Source: Gemmatimonadota bacterium
Lineage (GTDB): Bacteria; Gemmatimonadota; Gemmatimonadetes; Gemmatimonadales; Gemmatimonadaceae
Reading direction: 5' to 3'
Length of the DNA: 59,482 nucleotides
Assembly (NCBI GenBank): GCA_016182795.1
Contig: JACPFW010000042.1
Span: 1 to 59,482, forward strand
The translations under genes and the position numbers were made by a program. Each line of letters starts with the position of its first letter. Within the stretch, counting starts at the first letter, position 1. The notes below the pieces were generated by a model. It saw only the letters and a program-made list of their open reading frames with translations, searched no databases and was not told the origin of the DNA. This document shows, in pieces, positions 27,758 through 37,171 of this stretch.

Positions 27758-29539
27758 ATGCGCCTTCCCCCCACTCTGCTTTCGCTCGCGGCCGCGCTGC
27801 TGACGCCCTGCCTGCCAGTCGCCGCCCAGCCCACCATCGACACCGTGCGCGTAAGCACCCGCGCCACAACCCGCAGTGGTCATTCCCTCGAGATCATCGA
27901 TCGCGCTGCCCTTGATCGCCTCCCCGGACTTTCGCTGGCACAGGTCCTCGCGCGTGGACTGGGCGTCGACGTGCAGCTGCGTTCGGCGGCGTCGGCCGAC
28001 GTGGCCGTGCGCGGCGGCAACTACTCGCAGGTGCTGGTCCTGCTGGACGGCGTGCGCGTCACCGATGCGCAGACCGCGCATTTCTCGCTCGACCTGCCGC
28101 TGCCGCTCGACGACGTCGAGCGCATCGAGATCTTGCGCGGTGGCGCCTCGGCGCTGCATGGCCCCGACGCCGCCGGTGGCGTGATCAACATCGTCACGCG
28201 GCGCGGTGCGGCGCGATCGGTGCGCGTCGACGGAGGGAGCTTCGGTACCGCGCGACTGGCGCTGGCGGCCGGACACGGGAGCGAAACGGGCTCGATGCGT
28301 GTTGCCGCCGAGTACGCCTCGTCCGACGGACATCGCCCGGGCACTGACTACGACGTGCAGCAACTGCGCGTCGCGCTGTCGCGCACCATGTCCGGTACTC
28401 GCCTCGGGCTCGATGCGGCATACGCGCGCCGCGACTTCGGCGCCAATGCGTTCTACGGCCCGTACAACTCCGCCGAAAGGACCGGAACCAGCCTGCTCGC
28501 GGTGCGAGCCGAGCATGCGGCGGGTACGCGCGGGGTGGTGCGCGCCGGGCTCAGCTATCGGCGTCACGACGACGACTTCGTGCTGCGACGCGAGAACCCC
28601 GCGGCGTACGAGAACCTGCACACCAACACGATGCTGTTCGGCGAATTCTCGGTGCGCCAGGCCGTGACAGACCGGTTGTCCGTCGTCGCCGGCGTGGAGG
28701 CGGGCCAGTGGACGCTGGCGAGCTTCAGGCTGGGCGACCATGCCGAATCGCGGCTGGCCGCCTTTGTCGAGGCCGCCCGGACGGTCGCGGATGCGACCGT
28801 CACCGCGGCTGGACGCGTCGATCATAGCTCCGTCAGTGGCGATGCCTTTTCGCCGTCGCTCACCATGCGCATCCCGCTGTCGGCCGTGCTCATCGGGCGA
28901 GCGTCGCTGGCGCGCGGCATTCGCGCGCCCTCGTGGACCGAACGCTACTACAAGGATCCCGTCAACCAGGGGAAGGCTGCCCTCGGCGTCGAGACGTTCT
29001 GGACGGCTGACCTCGGATTGCGTCGCGAGTTCCGCCGTGGGGCGGTCGAGCTGACCGGTTTTGGCCGACGGTCGCACGATCTCATCGACTGGACGAAGCC
29101 CGCCGTTGCCGGTTCGGTGATGCCCTGGACGGCGATGAACGTCGGGGAGGCCACGCTGCAGGGTGCCGAGCTCGCCGTCGACATGCCGGGCGTGGCCGGA
29201 TTCGACTGGCGCGTGCGTGCGCAGGGCACGCGCTTTGTCTCCGACCTCGATCCGGCGATCATCGGCAAGTACGCGCTGCGCCCGCTCACGCGCAGCGGCG
29301 GCCTCACGGCCACGCGCGCGCTGCGTGCGGGCGTGACGGTGAGTGCCGATCTCCTGCATGCACGCCGCGCAGGCGAGGATGATTACACGACGGTCGACGC
29401 ACGATTCGCGTGGCAGTCCGGCCCGTGGCGCGTCACCCTCGACGGCACCAACCTCGGCCGTGCTCGCTGGATCGACGTCGCCGGCAAGCCCGCCGCTGGC
29501 CCCGGCCTGTTCACTGGGCTGTCGTGGACGGCACGCTGA
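27758..29539 (+). CDS. TonB-dependent outer-membrane receptor, BtuB/CirA-like
   Basis: This 593-residue receptor has a signal peptide (MRLPPTLLSLAAALLTPCLPVAAQ region), a plug (LAQVLARGLGVDVQLRS, VAVRGGNYSQVLVLLDGVRV, ILRGGASALHGPDAAGGVINIV; each a BtuB-like phrase), and a barrel of about 430 residues ending FTGLSWTAR. It is shorter than siderophore receptors, consistent with a BtuB/vitamin-type receptor. There is no cobalamin riboswitch in the 98-bp gap upstream. The ligand is unknown. It converges on the flavin monooxygenase gene. Confidence 0.88.
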   Translation: MRLPPTLLSLAAALLTPCLPVAAQPTIDTVRVSTRATTRSGHSLEIIDRAALDRLPGLSLAQVLARGLGVDVQLRSAASADVAVRGGNYSQVLVLLDGVRVTDAQTAHFSLDLPLPLDDVERIEILRGGASALHGPDAAGGVINIVTRRGAARSVRVDGGSFGTARLALAAGHGSETGSMRVAAEYASSDGHRPGTDYDVQQLRVALSRTMSGTRLGLDAAYARRDFGANAFYGPYNSAERTGTSLLAVRAEHAAGTRGVVRAGLSYRRHDDDFVLRRENPAAYENLHTNTMLFGEFSVRQAVTDRLSVVAGVEAGQWTLASFRLGDHAESRLAAFVEAARTVADATVTAAGRVDHSSVSGDAFSPSLTMRIPLSAVLIGRASLARGIRAPSWTERYYKDPVNQGKAALGVETFWTADLGLRREFRRGAVELTGFGRRSHDLIDWTKPAVAGSVMPWTAMNVGEATLQGAELAVDMPGVAGFDWRVRAQGTRFVSDLDPAIIGKYALRPLTRSGGLTATRALRAGVTVSADLLHARRAGEDDYTTVDARFAWQSGPWRVTLDGTNLGRARWIDVAGKPAAGPGLFTGLSWTAR

Positions 29540-29624
29540 GCGGTATTGGGTACACCGCCCTCCGAGTCGCCGAGACCACCCGCGCGCTCGAGACGTACCG
29601 GATACCGGTGGGGTGGGCGTCGGC

Positions 29625-30674
29625 CTACGCCGGCACGCCCCCACGCGCCGTCTGCACCAGCGGCATCACCTCCTCGGCAAACCGTTCCATCTCTTCGTAC
29701 TGCGGGCTGCACTGCAGGAGCAGTAGGTTGATGCCGGCCTTTTCGAACTCGATGATGCGTTCGGCGACGTGCTCCGGCGTCCCGACCAGCGCCGCGCGAA
29801 GGCCCCGGTTGGACACCGAATAGTCTTCCAGCGATACACGCTGCTCGAGCTGGGTGTTGTGGATCCAGTCCTGATAGTTGCCGTACCCCGGGGAACCGGC
29901 CGCCACGTTGGTAATACGCTCGAGTTCGCGCCTGACTTCCTGATCCGTGCAACGCACGATGACATAGGCAGCCATGCCCACCGGCATCGACTCCAGTCCA
30001 AGTTCGGCGCGGCGCCGCTGCGCGTCGGCCACTTTCGGAATCACGCGCTCCGGCGGATCGCCGTGCATCACGTACGCGTCACACGCGCGCGTAATCAGCG
30101 ACTTGGCGGCTTCGCTCTCGCCACCGGCGTAGATCACTGGCCGCGGCTTCCGCACGGGCTTGGGTTCGACGACGAGTTCGTCCACGCTGTGGTACTTGCC
30201 CTGGAACGAGAACATCGGCGATTTCCAGGCGCCATCCACGATGGCGAGCCATTCCTCCGTGCGTGCGTAGCGCTCGTCATGCCCGTCGAACGGCACCCCG
30301 CAGCGCCGGGCTTCATCCTTCCACCAGCTCGAGACGACATTCAACGACACACGCCCGCCCGCAATGTGATCGATGTTCGCCGCCTGTTTGGCGAGCAGGG
30401 CCGGATTGTGAAAGGTCGGCCGCACCGCCACCATGAGCTCGAGACGCTCCGTCACGGCCGCGAGCGCCGCTGCCGTGCTCCAGGTGTCGAGCGTCGGCGC
30501 CTCGACGCCCTTGATGTCATTCATGTACAACTCGGCGATGAGCGCGAGATCAAAGCCGATCTGTTCGCTGCGCCGCGCAAGCTTGTGCACATACGCCCAC
30601 GACGCAGCCATCTGTTCGTCGGAGACGTTGCGGAGCCAGCCGCCGAAAATGGGCAACCAATAGCCGAATCGCAT
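29625..30674 (-). CDS. LLM-class flavin-dependent monooxygenase, SsuD/SfnG-like
   Basis: This 349-residue protein has the bacterial-luciferase TIM-barrel fold. The start MRFGYWLPIFGGWLRN, the helix KLARRSEQIGFDLALIAE, the segment GGRVSLNVVSSWWKDEARR and GTPEHVAERIIEFEKAG match the alkanesulfonate/dimethylsulfone monooxygenase branch. Those enzymes use FMNH2 and O2 to cleave C-S bonds. No ssu transport genes or flavin reductase are adjacent, so a sulfonate role is not proven. Its ATG overlaps the stop of the ATP-grasp gene by one base (TAATG), so the two are co-translated and probably act on one compound. Confidence 0.85.
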   Translation of the reverse strand: MRFGYWLPIFGGWLRNVSDEQMAASWAYVHKLARRSEQIGFDLALIAELYMNDIKGVEAPTLDTWSTAAALAAVTERLELMVAVRPTFHNPALLAKQAANIDHIAGGRVSLNVVSSWWKDEARRCGVPFDGHDERYARTEEWLAIVDGAWKSPMFSFQGKYHSVDELVVEPKPVRKPRPVIYAGGESEAAKSLITRACDAYVMHGDPPERVIPKVADAQRRRAELGLESMPVGMAAYVIVRCTDQEVRRELERITNVAAGSPGYGNYQDWIHNTQLEQRVSLEDYSVSNRGLRAALVGTPEHVAERIIEFEKAGINLLLLQCSPQYEEMERFAEEVMPLVQTARGGVPA

Positions 30675-31639
30675 TATCGTCCGGCCTCGGCGGCGATTCC
30701 CGCGCGCTTCTCCAGGTAGTCCACCAGACGGACAAACGGATCGAACCCGATGACGTGCGGCGCGTCGGCCACGAAGTTCGAGAGCGCATTGATGTCGTAG
30801 TAGTAGTGCTTGCCATCGCGGTCGTCCACGAGGTACTCGATGCCGCCGACGTCGAGGTTCGCGTCACGCGAGATTCGCTCGACCTCGTCGATGATGTGCT
30901 TGGGCGGTGTGGTGCCCTCGACCCGCAAACCGCTCGTGGGCGCGTCCACGGCGCAGGCGCCGCGCACGAGCTCAACGCCGCTCGTCGTCTGGCACGCGTC
31001 CGCGGGGCAGAGGTCGAACGATCCGACGGCGGGATAGACGTTGATGGCGTAGAGGTACTTGCCGCCGAGTGTCTCGACGCGGGTGATGTGGCCGTCCCTG
31101 AGCGGAGCGGACTCCTGGACGAGCGCCGTGCCGTCGATGCCCAGGGCGACGGTTCCCGCCGCGACGGCATCAGCGAGCGCCGAGGGTGTGTCGTAGCGGA
31201 CAATGCCGGCGCCGCTTCCGCCAACGTTGGCCTTCACAAGTACGGGGAATCGCAGTCCCCGGGCTGCGGCCACCGCCTGCGCGGCGTTGTTGATGGCGCG
31301 GGCGCGGGGAAAGCGAAGGCCGAGCGACTGGAGCAGGTCGAGTTGCGACGACTTGGAAAGCTCGAGTGCGTACACGACAGACCCGTTCACGACCGGCACG
31401 TTCAGTCGATCGAGATGACGCAGCCAGTGCAGCGTGTGGAAGGTGGCCTGCGCGTGGCCCCGGAGATACGCCGACGGGCTCGCGCGGTTGACGACGAGCG
31501 ACCAGGGCGCGTCGGCGGCGCCGGGATCAAACCGGTGTGACCCAGCGTCGAGGCGTTCGTACGCGATGTCCCGACGATCGAGTTCGGCGAAGAGGGGCTT
31601 GAACCAGTCGGGATGTTCGTGATACACGGCGATGGTCAT
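30674..31639 (-). CDS. RimK-like ATP-grasp ligase
   Basis: This 321-residue protein has a pre-ATP-grasp domain (about 1-100), an ATP-grasp domain with Lys and Gly loop (FPVLVKANVGGSGAGIVRYD), and a metal-binding C-terminal motif (YYYDINALSNF). The family joins a carboxylate to an amine or thiol through an acyl phosphate: RimK, ribosomal modification, peptide or cofactor tailoring. I cannot name the substrate. It is coupled to the flavin monooxygenase downstream. No Shine-Dalgarno sequence precedes the ATG, and an intrinsic-terminator-like hairpin ends 33 nt upstream of it. Confidence 0.85.
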   Translation of the reverse strand: MTIAVYHEHPDWFKPLFAELDRRDIAYERLDAGSHRFDPGAADAPWSLVVNRASPSAYLRGHAQATFHTLHWLRHLDRLNVPVVNGSVVYALELSKSSQLDLLQSLGLRFPRARAINNAAQAVAAARGLRFPVLVKANVGGSGAGIVRYDTPSALADAVAAGTVALGIDGTALVQESAPLRDGHITRVETLGGKYLYAINVYPAVGSFDLCPADACQTTSGVELVRGACAVDAPTSGLRVEGTTPPKHIIDEVERISRDANLDVGGIEYLVDDRDGKHYYYDINALSNFVADAPHVIGFDPFVRLVDYLEKRAGIAAEAGR

Positions 31640-31664
31640 GGAACCGCAGCGGTCAAGGGTGAGG

Positions 31665-31698
31665 AAACGAAAAGGCCCTCTCGTTGCCGAGAGAGCCT
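31665..31698 (-). terminator. Leader terminator or attenuator before the ATP-grasp gene
   Basis: On the minus strand AGGCTCTCTCG and CGAGAGGGCCT form an 11-bp stem with one mismatch, followed by TTTTCGTTT. It lies in the presumed 5' leader of the ATP-grasp/monooxygenase pair. A second CTCTC/GAGAG block 60-75 nt upstream (around 31759-31778) could pair with one arm instead, so an attenuator is possible. Confidence 0.55.
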
Positions 31699-31857
31699 GA
31701 ATGGAGGGACGAGCGATCCGTCCTATGTCATTTTGCGAATGCGCAAAACAACGCCAAGCCGCTCTCGGGAGAGAGGCCGCCAGCGTTCACTGTCCATGCA
31801 GACCGGCGTCGCGCGCATCGCGATCATCGGGTTGACAGGGGTGATAACCGAACTGGA

Positions 31858-31912
31858 CCAAAACGAAAACGCCCGGGCGGTAGAGCCTGCGCCGCCGGGC
31901 GAAACGCTTTTT
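31858..31912. terminator. Bidirectional intrinsic terminator
   Basis: A GC-rich stem of about 10 bp with one bulge (CGCCCGG at 31870-31876 with CCGGGCG at 31895-31901) has a T-run on both strands: CTTTTT on plus (31907-31912) and TTTTCGTTT on minus (31869-31861). On the minus strand it would end the tRNA-Met transcript. Confidence 0.7.
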
Positions 31913-32133
31913 AGCACATTATTTTGAGTGGCGGCAATAGGCAGCAAATGACCACTGGTCTTCGATTGTGACTACGAGGTGGATCTTAGCAATGAGGAAG
32001 ATCGCCCGTCAAGGGCGGTTGGTCGGATTGGTCCGCGCCGTGCGTATCAGTTGGCATGCCCTCACCGCAACGAAGAACGGCCGCCTGTTCCCCACCATCG
32101 ACATGTGGCGATGGGGCAAACGCTGCCGTCAAA

Positions 32134-32207
32134 TAGCTGGGGAGGGGATCGAACCCTCGACCTCACGATTATGAGTCGTGCGCTCTCACCAGCTGAGCTA
32201 CCCAGCC
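32134..32207 (-). tRNA. tRNA-Met (CAT), elongator type
   Basis: A full cloverleaf reads on the minus strand: acceptor GGCTGGG with CCCAGCT (terminal G-U pair), D arm TAGCTCAGCTGGTGAGAG, anticodon loop CTCATAA, T loop GTTCGATCC, discriminator A. The CCA end is not encoded. The CAT anticodon and non-initiator D arm mean elongator methionine; a lysidine-modified isoleucine tRNA with the same anticodon cannot be excluded, since its GACTCATAATCG stem-loop resembles that of known tRNA-Ile2. Confidence 0.93.
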
Positions 32208-32219
32208 GTACAGCCTTGT

Positions 32220-32247
32220 AATATACGGGGACATTGCGCGGTCTCAA
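32220..32247 (-). promoter_or_regulatory. Sigma70-type promoter of tRNA-Met
   Basis: On the minus strand TTGAGA (32247-32242) and TATATT (32225-32220) are separated by 16 nt. The -10 lies 12 nt before the mature tRNA 5' end, the usual distance for a tRNA with a short 5' leader. Confidence 0.75.
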
Positions 32248-32338
32248 AGCCCCAGAATGCAGGCCATGGGGGCTGGCGGCCGGCCGATGGCCGCATCGAA
32301 TTCCGCAACCGACTCCCTCCGACAATCGTCTATCAGTG

Positions 32339-32872
32339 ATGAGTCCCGACGATCTGTTCAAACGCCCGTATCCCGACGAGAACTACGTTCCGCCGGATGA
32401 GGCCGACCTGCGCAAGCAGGCGCTGCAGCGGGCGTACGAGATCGCGCAGTCCATCACCACCGAGCAGGCGCGCGAGGCGCAGGCGGCGCAGACCAAGGCG
32501 CCCGTCGACCGCGGGCCGTTGCTGCGCGCGCTAAATGCCGCGCTGGCCGTCGGCGTCGCCGTCTTCCTGTTCGCCGCCCCACCCGACTGGCTGCCGCAGG
32601 GAGCGCCGGACCGGCGCACGCCCGAGCAGAGAGAGATGGGACTGCGCGTTGTACTGGCCTTCGAGGCGGCGCGGGTCAACGCGTACCGCGAGGCCGAGGG
32701 ACGCCTGCCCGAGACACTGGCCGAAGCCGGCGGCGACACGCGCGCCGTGCGCTACACGGCCGTCGACGCCACACGCTTCACGCTGTCGGCGTCCGACGGC
32801 GCCTCATCGCTCAGCTACGACAGCACCGAACCGCTCGACGCGCTGCTTGGCGGCACGGGGAGCCCGCGTTGA
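32339..32872 (+). CDS. Membrane protein with pilin-like extracytoplasmic domain (1)
   Basis: I do not recognise a named family for this 177-residue protein. About 58 charged N-terminal residues precede one membrane helix (about 60-82), followed by a domain whose start, LAFEAARVNAYREAEGRLPETLAEAG then VRYTAVDATRFTLSA, resembles the region after the first helix of type II pseudopilins (the Tyr...Gly-x-Leu/Tyr-Pro pattern). There is no prepilin peptidase site, so it would be a stable membrane-anchored protein rather than a processed pilin. I chose the ATG at 32339. Its stop overlaps the next start. Confidence 0.7.
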   Translation: MSPDDLFKRPYPDENYVPPDEADLRKQALQRAYEIAQSITTEQAREAQAAQTKAPVDRGPLLRALNAALAVGVAVFLFAAPPDWLPQGAPDRRTPEQREMGLRVVLAFEAARVNAYREAEGRLPETLAEAGGDTRAVRYTAVDATRFTLSASDGASSLSYDSTEPLDALLGGTGSPR

Positions 32873-33453
32873 CCGGCCCGAATCGTGGGCCGCGCACGGG
32901 CGCGCGCGGCCTTTCGCCGAGATCCAGCGATCCGCGCCAGACAGAGTCCCGCTCGGGAGGGCGTCGACGCGCCAAGCCCGATGGCGAGGTGTCCCGCCCG
33001 TGGCTTGAACGCCACGCCGTCGGCCTTCGTCGCGCCACATGGTTTGCGATCGCCATTATCGCGGTTCGTCTCATCGCCCCGCGCCCCGATGGCTGGCGCC
33101 GCTGGAGCGACGCGGCCGCCGCGCTGGCCGACGTGGAACAGGCGCGCACCGCCGCCCTGCTGTACTACCAGGCCGCCGCGCGCGAGTGGCCGGCGCCCGG
33201 CCGCCCCGGCGTCGCCCCGGCCGGCATGCTCCCGTTCCTCCCGGGCGACGTCTCGTTTGCGCGCGCGCGATACCGCTTGGCGTGGGAATACGCCGCCGAC
33301 ACCACCACCGGCGCGCGCGTGATTGGCGTCAGCGTCCTCGGCGATGATCCGCGATTGGCGCAGAGCATGGCGGCGCGCGCGCCCAAGGGCATGCCGTTCG
33401 TGGTGAGCGGACACCGCTTTGTCGCCCTCATCGCCTCAGCGGCCGGTCGCTAG
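32869..33453 (+). CDS. Membrane protein with pilin-like extracytoplasmic domain (2)
   Basis: This 194-residue protein starts at a TTG that overlaps the previous stop (TTGA, 32869-32872). A basic cytoplasmic tail of about 52 residues precedes a single helix (about 53-71), then ADVEQARTAALLYYQAAAREWPAP. That segment has the helix-Tyr-Tyr-Trp-Pro pattern found just after the transmembrane part of pseudopilins. It lacks a leader-peptidase site. Together with the upstream gene it forms a two-protein membrane pair of unknown function. Confidence 0.7.
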   Translation: MTGPNRGPRTGARGLSPRSSDPRQTESRSGGRRRAKPDGEVSRPWLERHAVGLRRATWFAIAIIAVRLIAPRPDGWRRWSDAAAALADVEQARTAALLYYQAAAREWPAPGRPGVAPAGMLPFLPGDVSFARARYRLAWEYAADTTTGARVIGVSVLGDDPRLAQSMAARAPKGMPFVVSGHRFVALIASAAGR

Positions 33454-33470
33454 CGGGACACGCCAACGCA

Positions 33471-33500
33471 AAACGGCCGGTCCCAAGGGACCGGCCGTTT
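33471..33500. terminator. Strong bidirectional terminator
   Basis: A perfect 14-bp stem, AAACGGCCGGTCCC (33471-33484) with GGGACCGGCCGTTT (33487-33500), has a 2-nt spacer and flanking A/T ends on both sides. It ends the pilin-like pair on plus and the initiator tRNA on minus. Confidence 0.85.
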
Positions 33501-33507
33501 GCGTAGA

Positions 33508-33581
<74 letters not shown>

Positions 33582-33592
33582 TCGATGCACGA

Positions 33593-33621
33593 ATAGTAAA
33601 GGGTGACAGGGGTCGGGGCAA
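33593..33621 (-). promoter_or_regulatory. Promoter of initiator tRNA-fMet
   Basis: On the minus strand TTGCCC (33621-33616) and TACTAT (33598-33593) stand 17 nt apart, with the -10 ending 11 nt before the tRNA 5' end. Confidence 0.6.
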
Positions 33622-33643
33622 GCGAGCGAGGAGGGATTTCTCG

Positions 33644-33659
33644 TCTGCCATCCGCCATC
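33644..33659. repeat. Family C word after the ftsB stop
   Basis: Starting at the ftsB stop codon on the minus strand, the sequence reads GATGGCGGATGGCAGACG. Fifteen of these bases (GGCGGATGGCAGACG) recur after the hbd stop (45046-45060), in the same sense relative to the upstream gene. Confidence 0.6.
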
Positions 33660-33981
33660 ACTTTGCGCTAGGCGAATCCTCGGCAAATCGATACAGCATC
33701 TCCTTTTCGCCCCGCACCATCCCGAACTCTTCGCGGGCCAACCGCTCCTGCACCACGGGGTCGGTCTCGATGGACTTCTTCCAGCGCGATAGACTGTCCA
33801 CCTGCCGCTGCAGCGAGTCGACGTCGTGCCTCAGCACGGCCATGCGCCGCTGCTGGCGCACGAGGTCGGTGGTGCCGTATTCCCCGCCCTGCACGGCAAA
33901 GTACGCGACGCCGAGGGCGAACGCGCCGATAGCCGCCAGCACGGCCGGCGATTTCTTGGCGGTGGTCTTCTTGGGTGGCAT
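33658..33981 (-). CDS. ftsB: Septum formation initiator protein, FtsB/DivIC family
   Basis: This 107-residue protein has a basic cytoplasmic start (MPPKKTTAKK), one membrane helix (about 13-31) and a coiled coil (VRQQRRMAVLRHDVDSLQRQ and on), ending in EEFGMVRGEKEMLYRF, the DivIC-type tail. FtsB bridges FtsL and FtsQ in the divisome. The ATG at 33981 is chosen over a longer frame. It lies downstream of eno on the same strand, a pairing found in many bacteria. Confidence 0.88.
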   Translation of the reverse strand: MPPKKTTAKKSPAVLAAIGAFALGVAYFAVQGGEYGTTDLVRQQRRMAVLRHDVDSLQRQVDSLSRWKKSIETDPVVQERLAREEFGMVRGEKEMLYRFAEDSPSAK

Positions 33982-33997
33982 AGGGCAATTCACAGAC

Positions 33998-34028
33998 GAG
34001 CGGCCGTGCCCCAACGGCACGACCGCTC
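33998..34028 (-). terminator. Intercistronic hairpin between eno and ftsB
   Basis: A 13-bp stem with one mismatch (GAGCGGCCGTGCC, 33998-34010; GGCACGACCGCTC, 34016-34028) sits 23 bp after the eno stop on the minus strand. Without a T-run it is more likely a partial terminator or mRNA stabiliser that lowers ftsB relative to eno. Confidence 0.5.
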
Positions 34029-34051
34029 GCTGAACGCCCCACACCGCGGCG

Positions 34052-35434
<1,383 letters not shown>

Positions 35435-36202
35435 TTAAGCGCTGACGGGGGTTCCCGCTTTCTCTGCGAGCGCCGGAATGCCGTACTCCCGCATCAGGCA
35501 CTCCCCGATGCGGCGCTTCGCCTCAGCAGCGAGTGTGTCGCGGTCATCATAGAATCGCCCCTGCGTATCAATGGGCGGGAGGAAGTGCAGGTCGATGCGA
35601 CCGGGGCGAATGCGCGCCGCGCCCTTGGGCTGGATCTCGATGGTGCCGTGGATCGCCACCGGCACGATGGGGGACTGCGTCTCGATGGCGAGCACGAAGG
35701 CGCCCTTCTTGAACTGGCGGAGGGCGTAGTCGTGACCACGCGTGCCTTCCGGGAACAAGATCACACTCGCGCCCCCCTCAATGGCCGCGCCGGCCTGATG
35801 GATGGAGGCGCGCGCGCGAGACTGATTCTGCCGCTCGATGGGGATCATCCCGGCGTAGCGCATCGCCGGACCGAACAGCGGGATGCGGAACAGCTCCGCC
35901 TTGGCCACGAACTTGAACCAGCGGAGATGCGCGGCCATGGCGAAGACGTCGAACCAGCTGACGTGATTGCCGACGAAGATGTGTCGGTCGCCGAACCGAT
36001 GCTCGCCCCCGTGGACGACGACCTTCACGCCCGCCGCCGCCAGCAGGAGGCGCGACCAGACGCGCGGCGCCAGGTCGAAGATGGAGCCGGGTCGATTCTT
36101 CAGGCCGAGCATTCCCGCCACGATCACCGATCCGGCAATGATCGGCGTCGCGATGAGAATCATCGCGTAGGTCAGGACGGTCCGAATGAGCGTGGTGATC
36201 AT
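35435..36202 (-). CDS. plsC: 1-acyl-sn-glycerol-3-phosphate acyltransferase
   Basis: This 255-residue membrane enzyme transfers an acyl group to lysophosphatidic acid in phospholipid synthesis. An N-terminal helix (about 5-30) is followed by the catalytic HX4D motif (NHVSWFDVF), IPIERQNQSRA and FPEGTRGHD. It overlaps thiL by 4 nt (ATGA, 36199-36202) and is the last gene of the operon. Confidence 0.94.
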   Translation of the reverse strand: MITTLIRTVLTYAMILIATPIIAGSVIVAGMLGLKNRPGSIFDLAPRVWSRLLLAAAGVKVVVHGGEHRFGDRHIFVGNHVSWFDVFAMAAHLRWFKFVAKAELFRIPLFGPAMRYAGMIPIERQNQSRARASIHQAGAAIEGGASVILFPEGTRGHDYALRQFKKGAFVLAIETQSPIVPVAIHGTIEIQPKGAARIRPGRIDLHFLPPIDTQGRFYDDRDTLAAEAKRRIGECLMREYGIPALAEKAGTPVSA

Positions 36203-37155
36203 GCGACCGGAAAGTGATCGTTGCCGCGCGGAACGGTGACGCGCACGCCCCCTCGACGCGTGTCGACTTCCGGCTCACCAGGCAGGGGCGGTACGACGGC
36301 GCCGATGCACGTCAGCGGAATGCCGAAGGCCGCCTCGAACGCCTTTGTGTCCAGCCCGGCGGGCGCGGCGACGAGCAGCTCATACTCTTCGCCGCTCTGC
36401 GCCGCCTCTTCCACGTTCGCGTCCGCGATCGTGGGGAGCCGATCGAGATTCAGCACCAGCTGCACCGCGCCGGCGGCGGCGAGATGCCCGGCGTCGGAGG
36501 AGAGACCGTCGCTGATGTCGAGCCCGGCCGTGGCGCCGTGATCGGCGAGCCACCGCGCCGGCGCGATGCGCGCCACCGGACGCGCGAATCGCTCGCGGGC
36601 CGCCGCGCTCGGCGCGCCGCCGGCCTCCCACGCGCGCAGCGCGAGCAGGGGGCCGCCCAGACGTCCGGTCACCCACAGCGCGTCGCCCGGGCGCGCGCCG
36701 CGGCGAGAGAGCGGCGACGCGGTGTGGCCGACCACGGTGAGCGTCATTGAGAGCGCATCGCCGCGCGACAGATCGCCGCCAATTATGTGCGCGCCGGCCG
36801 ACCGCACGGCATCACCGATGCCGTCGCAGATTCGCGAAAAATCGCTGCGCCACGACTCGGGGAGTGTCATCGCGATGGCCACCCCCAACGGCGTGGCGGC
36901 CATCGCCGCGAGATCGCTGAGAGCTGCAGTCGTGGCGCGATACCCGACTTCCTCGGGCGTGAGCCACGGCCGCCGAAAGTGCACCCCTTCCACCGACGTG
37001 TCGACGCTCAACACCATGCGCTGGCCCGCCGGAACGTCGAGCACGGCACAGTCATCGCCGACGCCGGACGCGAGCGCACCCCAGCGCTCGAGCGCCGCTG
37101 AGATGAGGTCGAACTCGCCGCCGTAGCCGAGGGGAAGGTGTTGCAGGTGCGTCAT
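36199..37155 (-). CDS. thiL: Thiamine-monophosphate kinase
   Basis: This 318-residue enzyme phosphorylates thiamine monophosphate to the active cofactor TPP. Family marks are GEFDLISAALERW, GVGDDCAVLD (metal site), SVDTSVEGVHFRR and GLDISDGLSSDAGHL (second metal site). It is the only thiamine synthesis gene here; with the TPP-controlled receptor at 17715 it suggests that the cell both imports and activates thiamine compounds. No riboswitch precedes it; it is translated within an operon. Confidence 0.95.
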   Translation of the reverse strand: MTHLQHLPLGYGGEFDLISAALERWGALASGVGDDCAVLDVPAGQRMVLSVDTSVEGVHFRRPWLTPEEVGYRATTAALSDLAAMAATPLGVAIAMTLPESWRSDFSRICDGIGDAVRSAGAHIIGGDLSRGDALSMTLTVVGHTASPLSRRGARPGDALWVTGRLGGPLLALRAWEAGGAPSAAARERFARPVARIAPARWLADHGATAGLDISDGLSSDAGHLAAAGAVQLVLNLDRLPTIADANVEEAAQSGEEYELLVAAPAGLDTKAFEAAFGIPLTCIGAVVPPLPGEPEVDTRRGGVRVTVPRGNDHFPVA

Positions 37156-37171
37156 TGGACTGCGGGGTCAC

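Larger units (their letters stand above)
31640..32133. other. 494-bp intergenic region with hairpins, no confident gene
   Basis: This is the longest gene-free stretch. It holds two intrinsic-terminator-like hairpins that both end in TTTTCGTTT on the minus strand (31665-31698 and 31858-31901), small hairpins between them (TTTGCG-AATG-CGCAAA at 31733-31748; GGACG/CGTCC near 31709-31725), and a possible 34-codon minus-strand frame from an ATG at 31827 to a stop at 31723. The part from 31920 to 32133 shows no convincing coding or RNA signal. Base composition is more A+T-rich than the flanking genes. Confidence 0.6.

Noticed and set aside
31700..31735. SAM riboswitch fragment (TGGAGGGAC) near the sulfur-type monooxygenase
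   Set aside because: A single short word on the wrong strand for the operon, without the other conserved parts of any SAM riboswitch.
31968..32174. 68-codon plus-strand frame running into the tRNA-Met
   Set aside because: Overlaps the tRNA gene, no family match, no ribosome-binding site.
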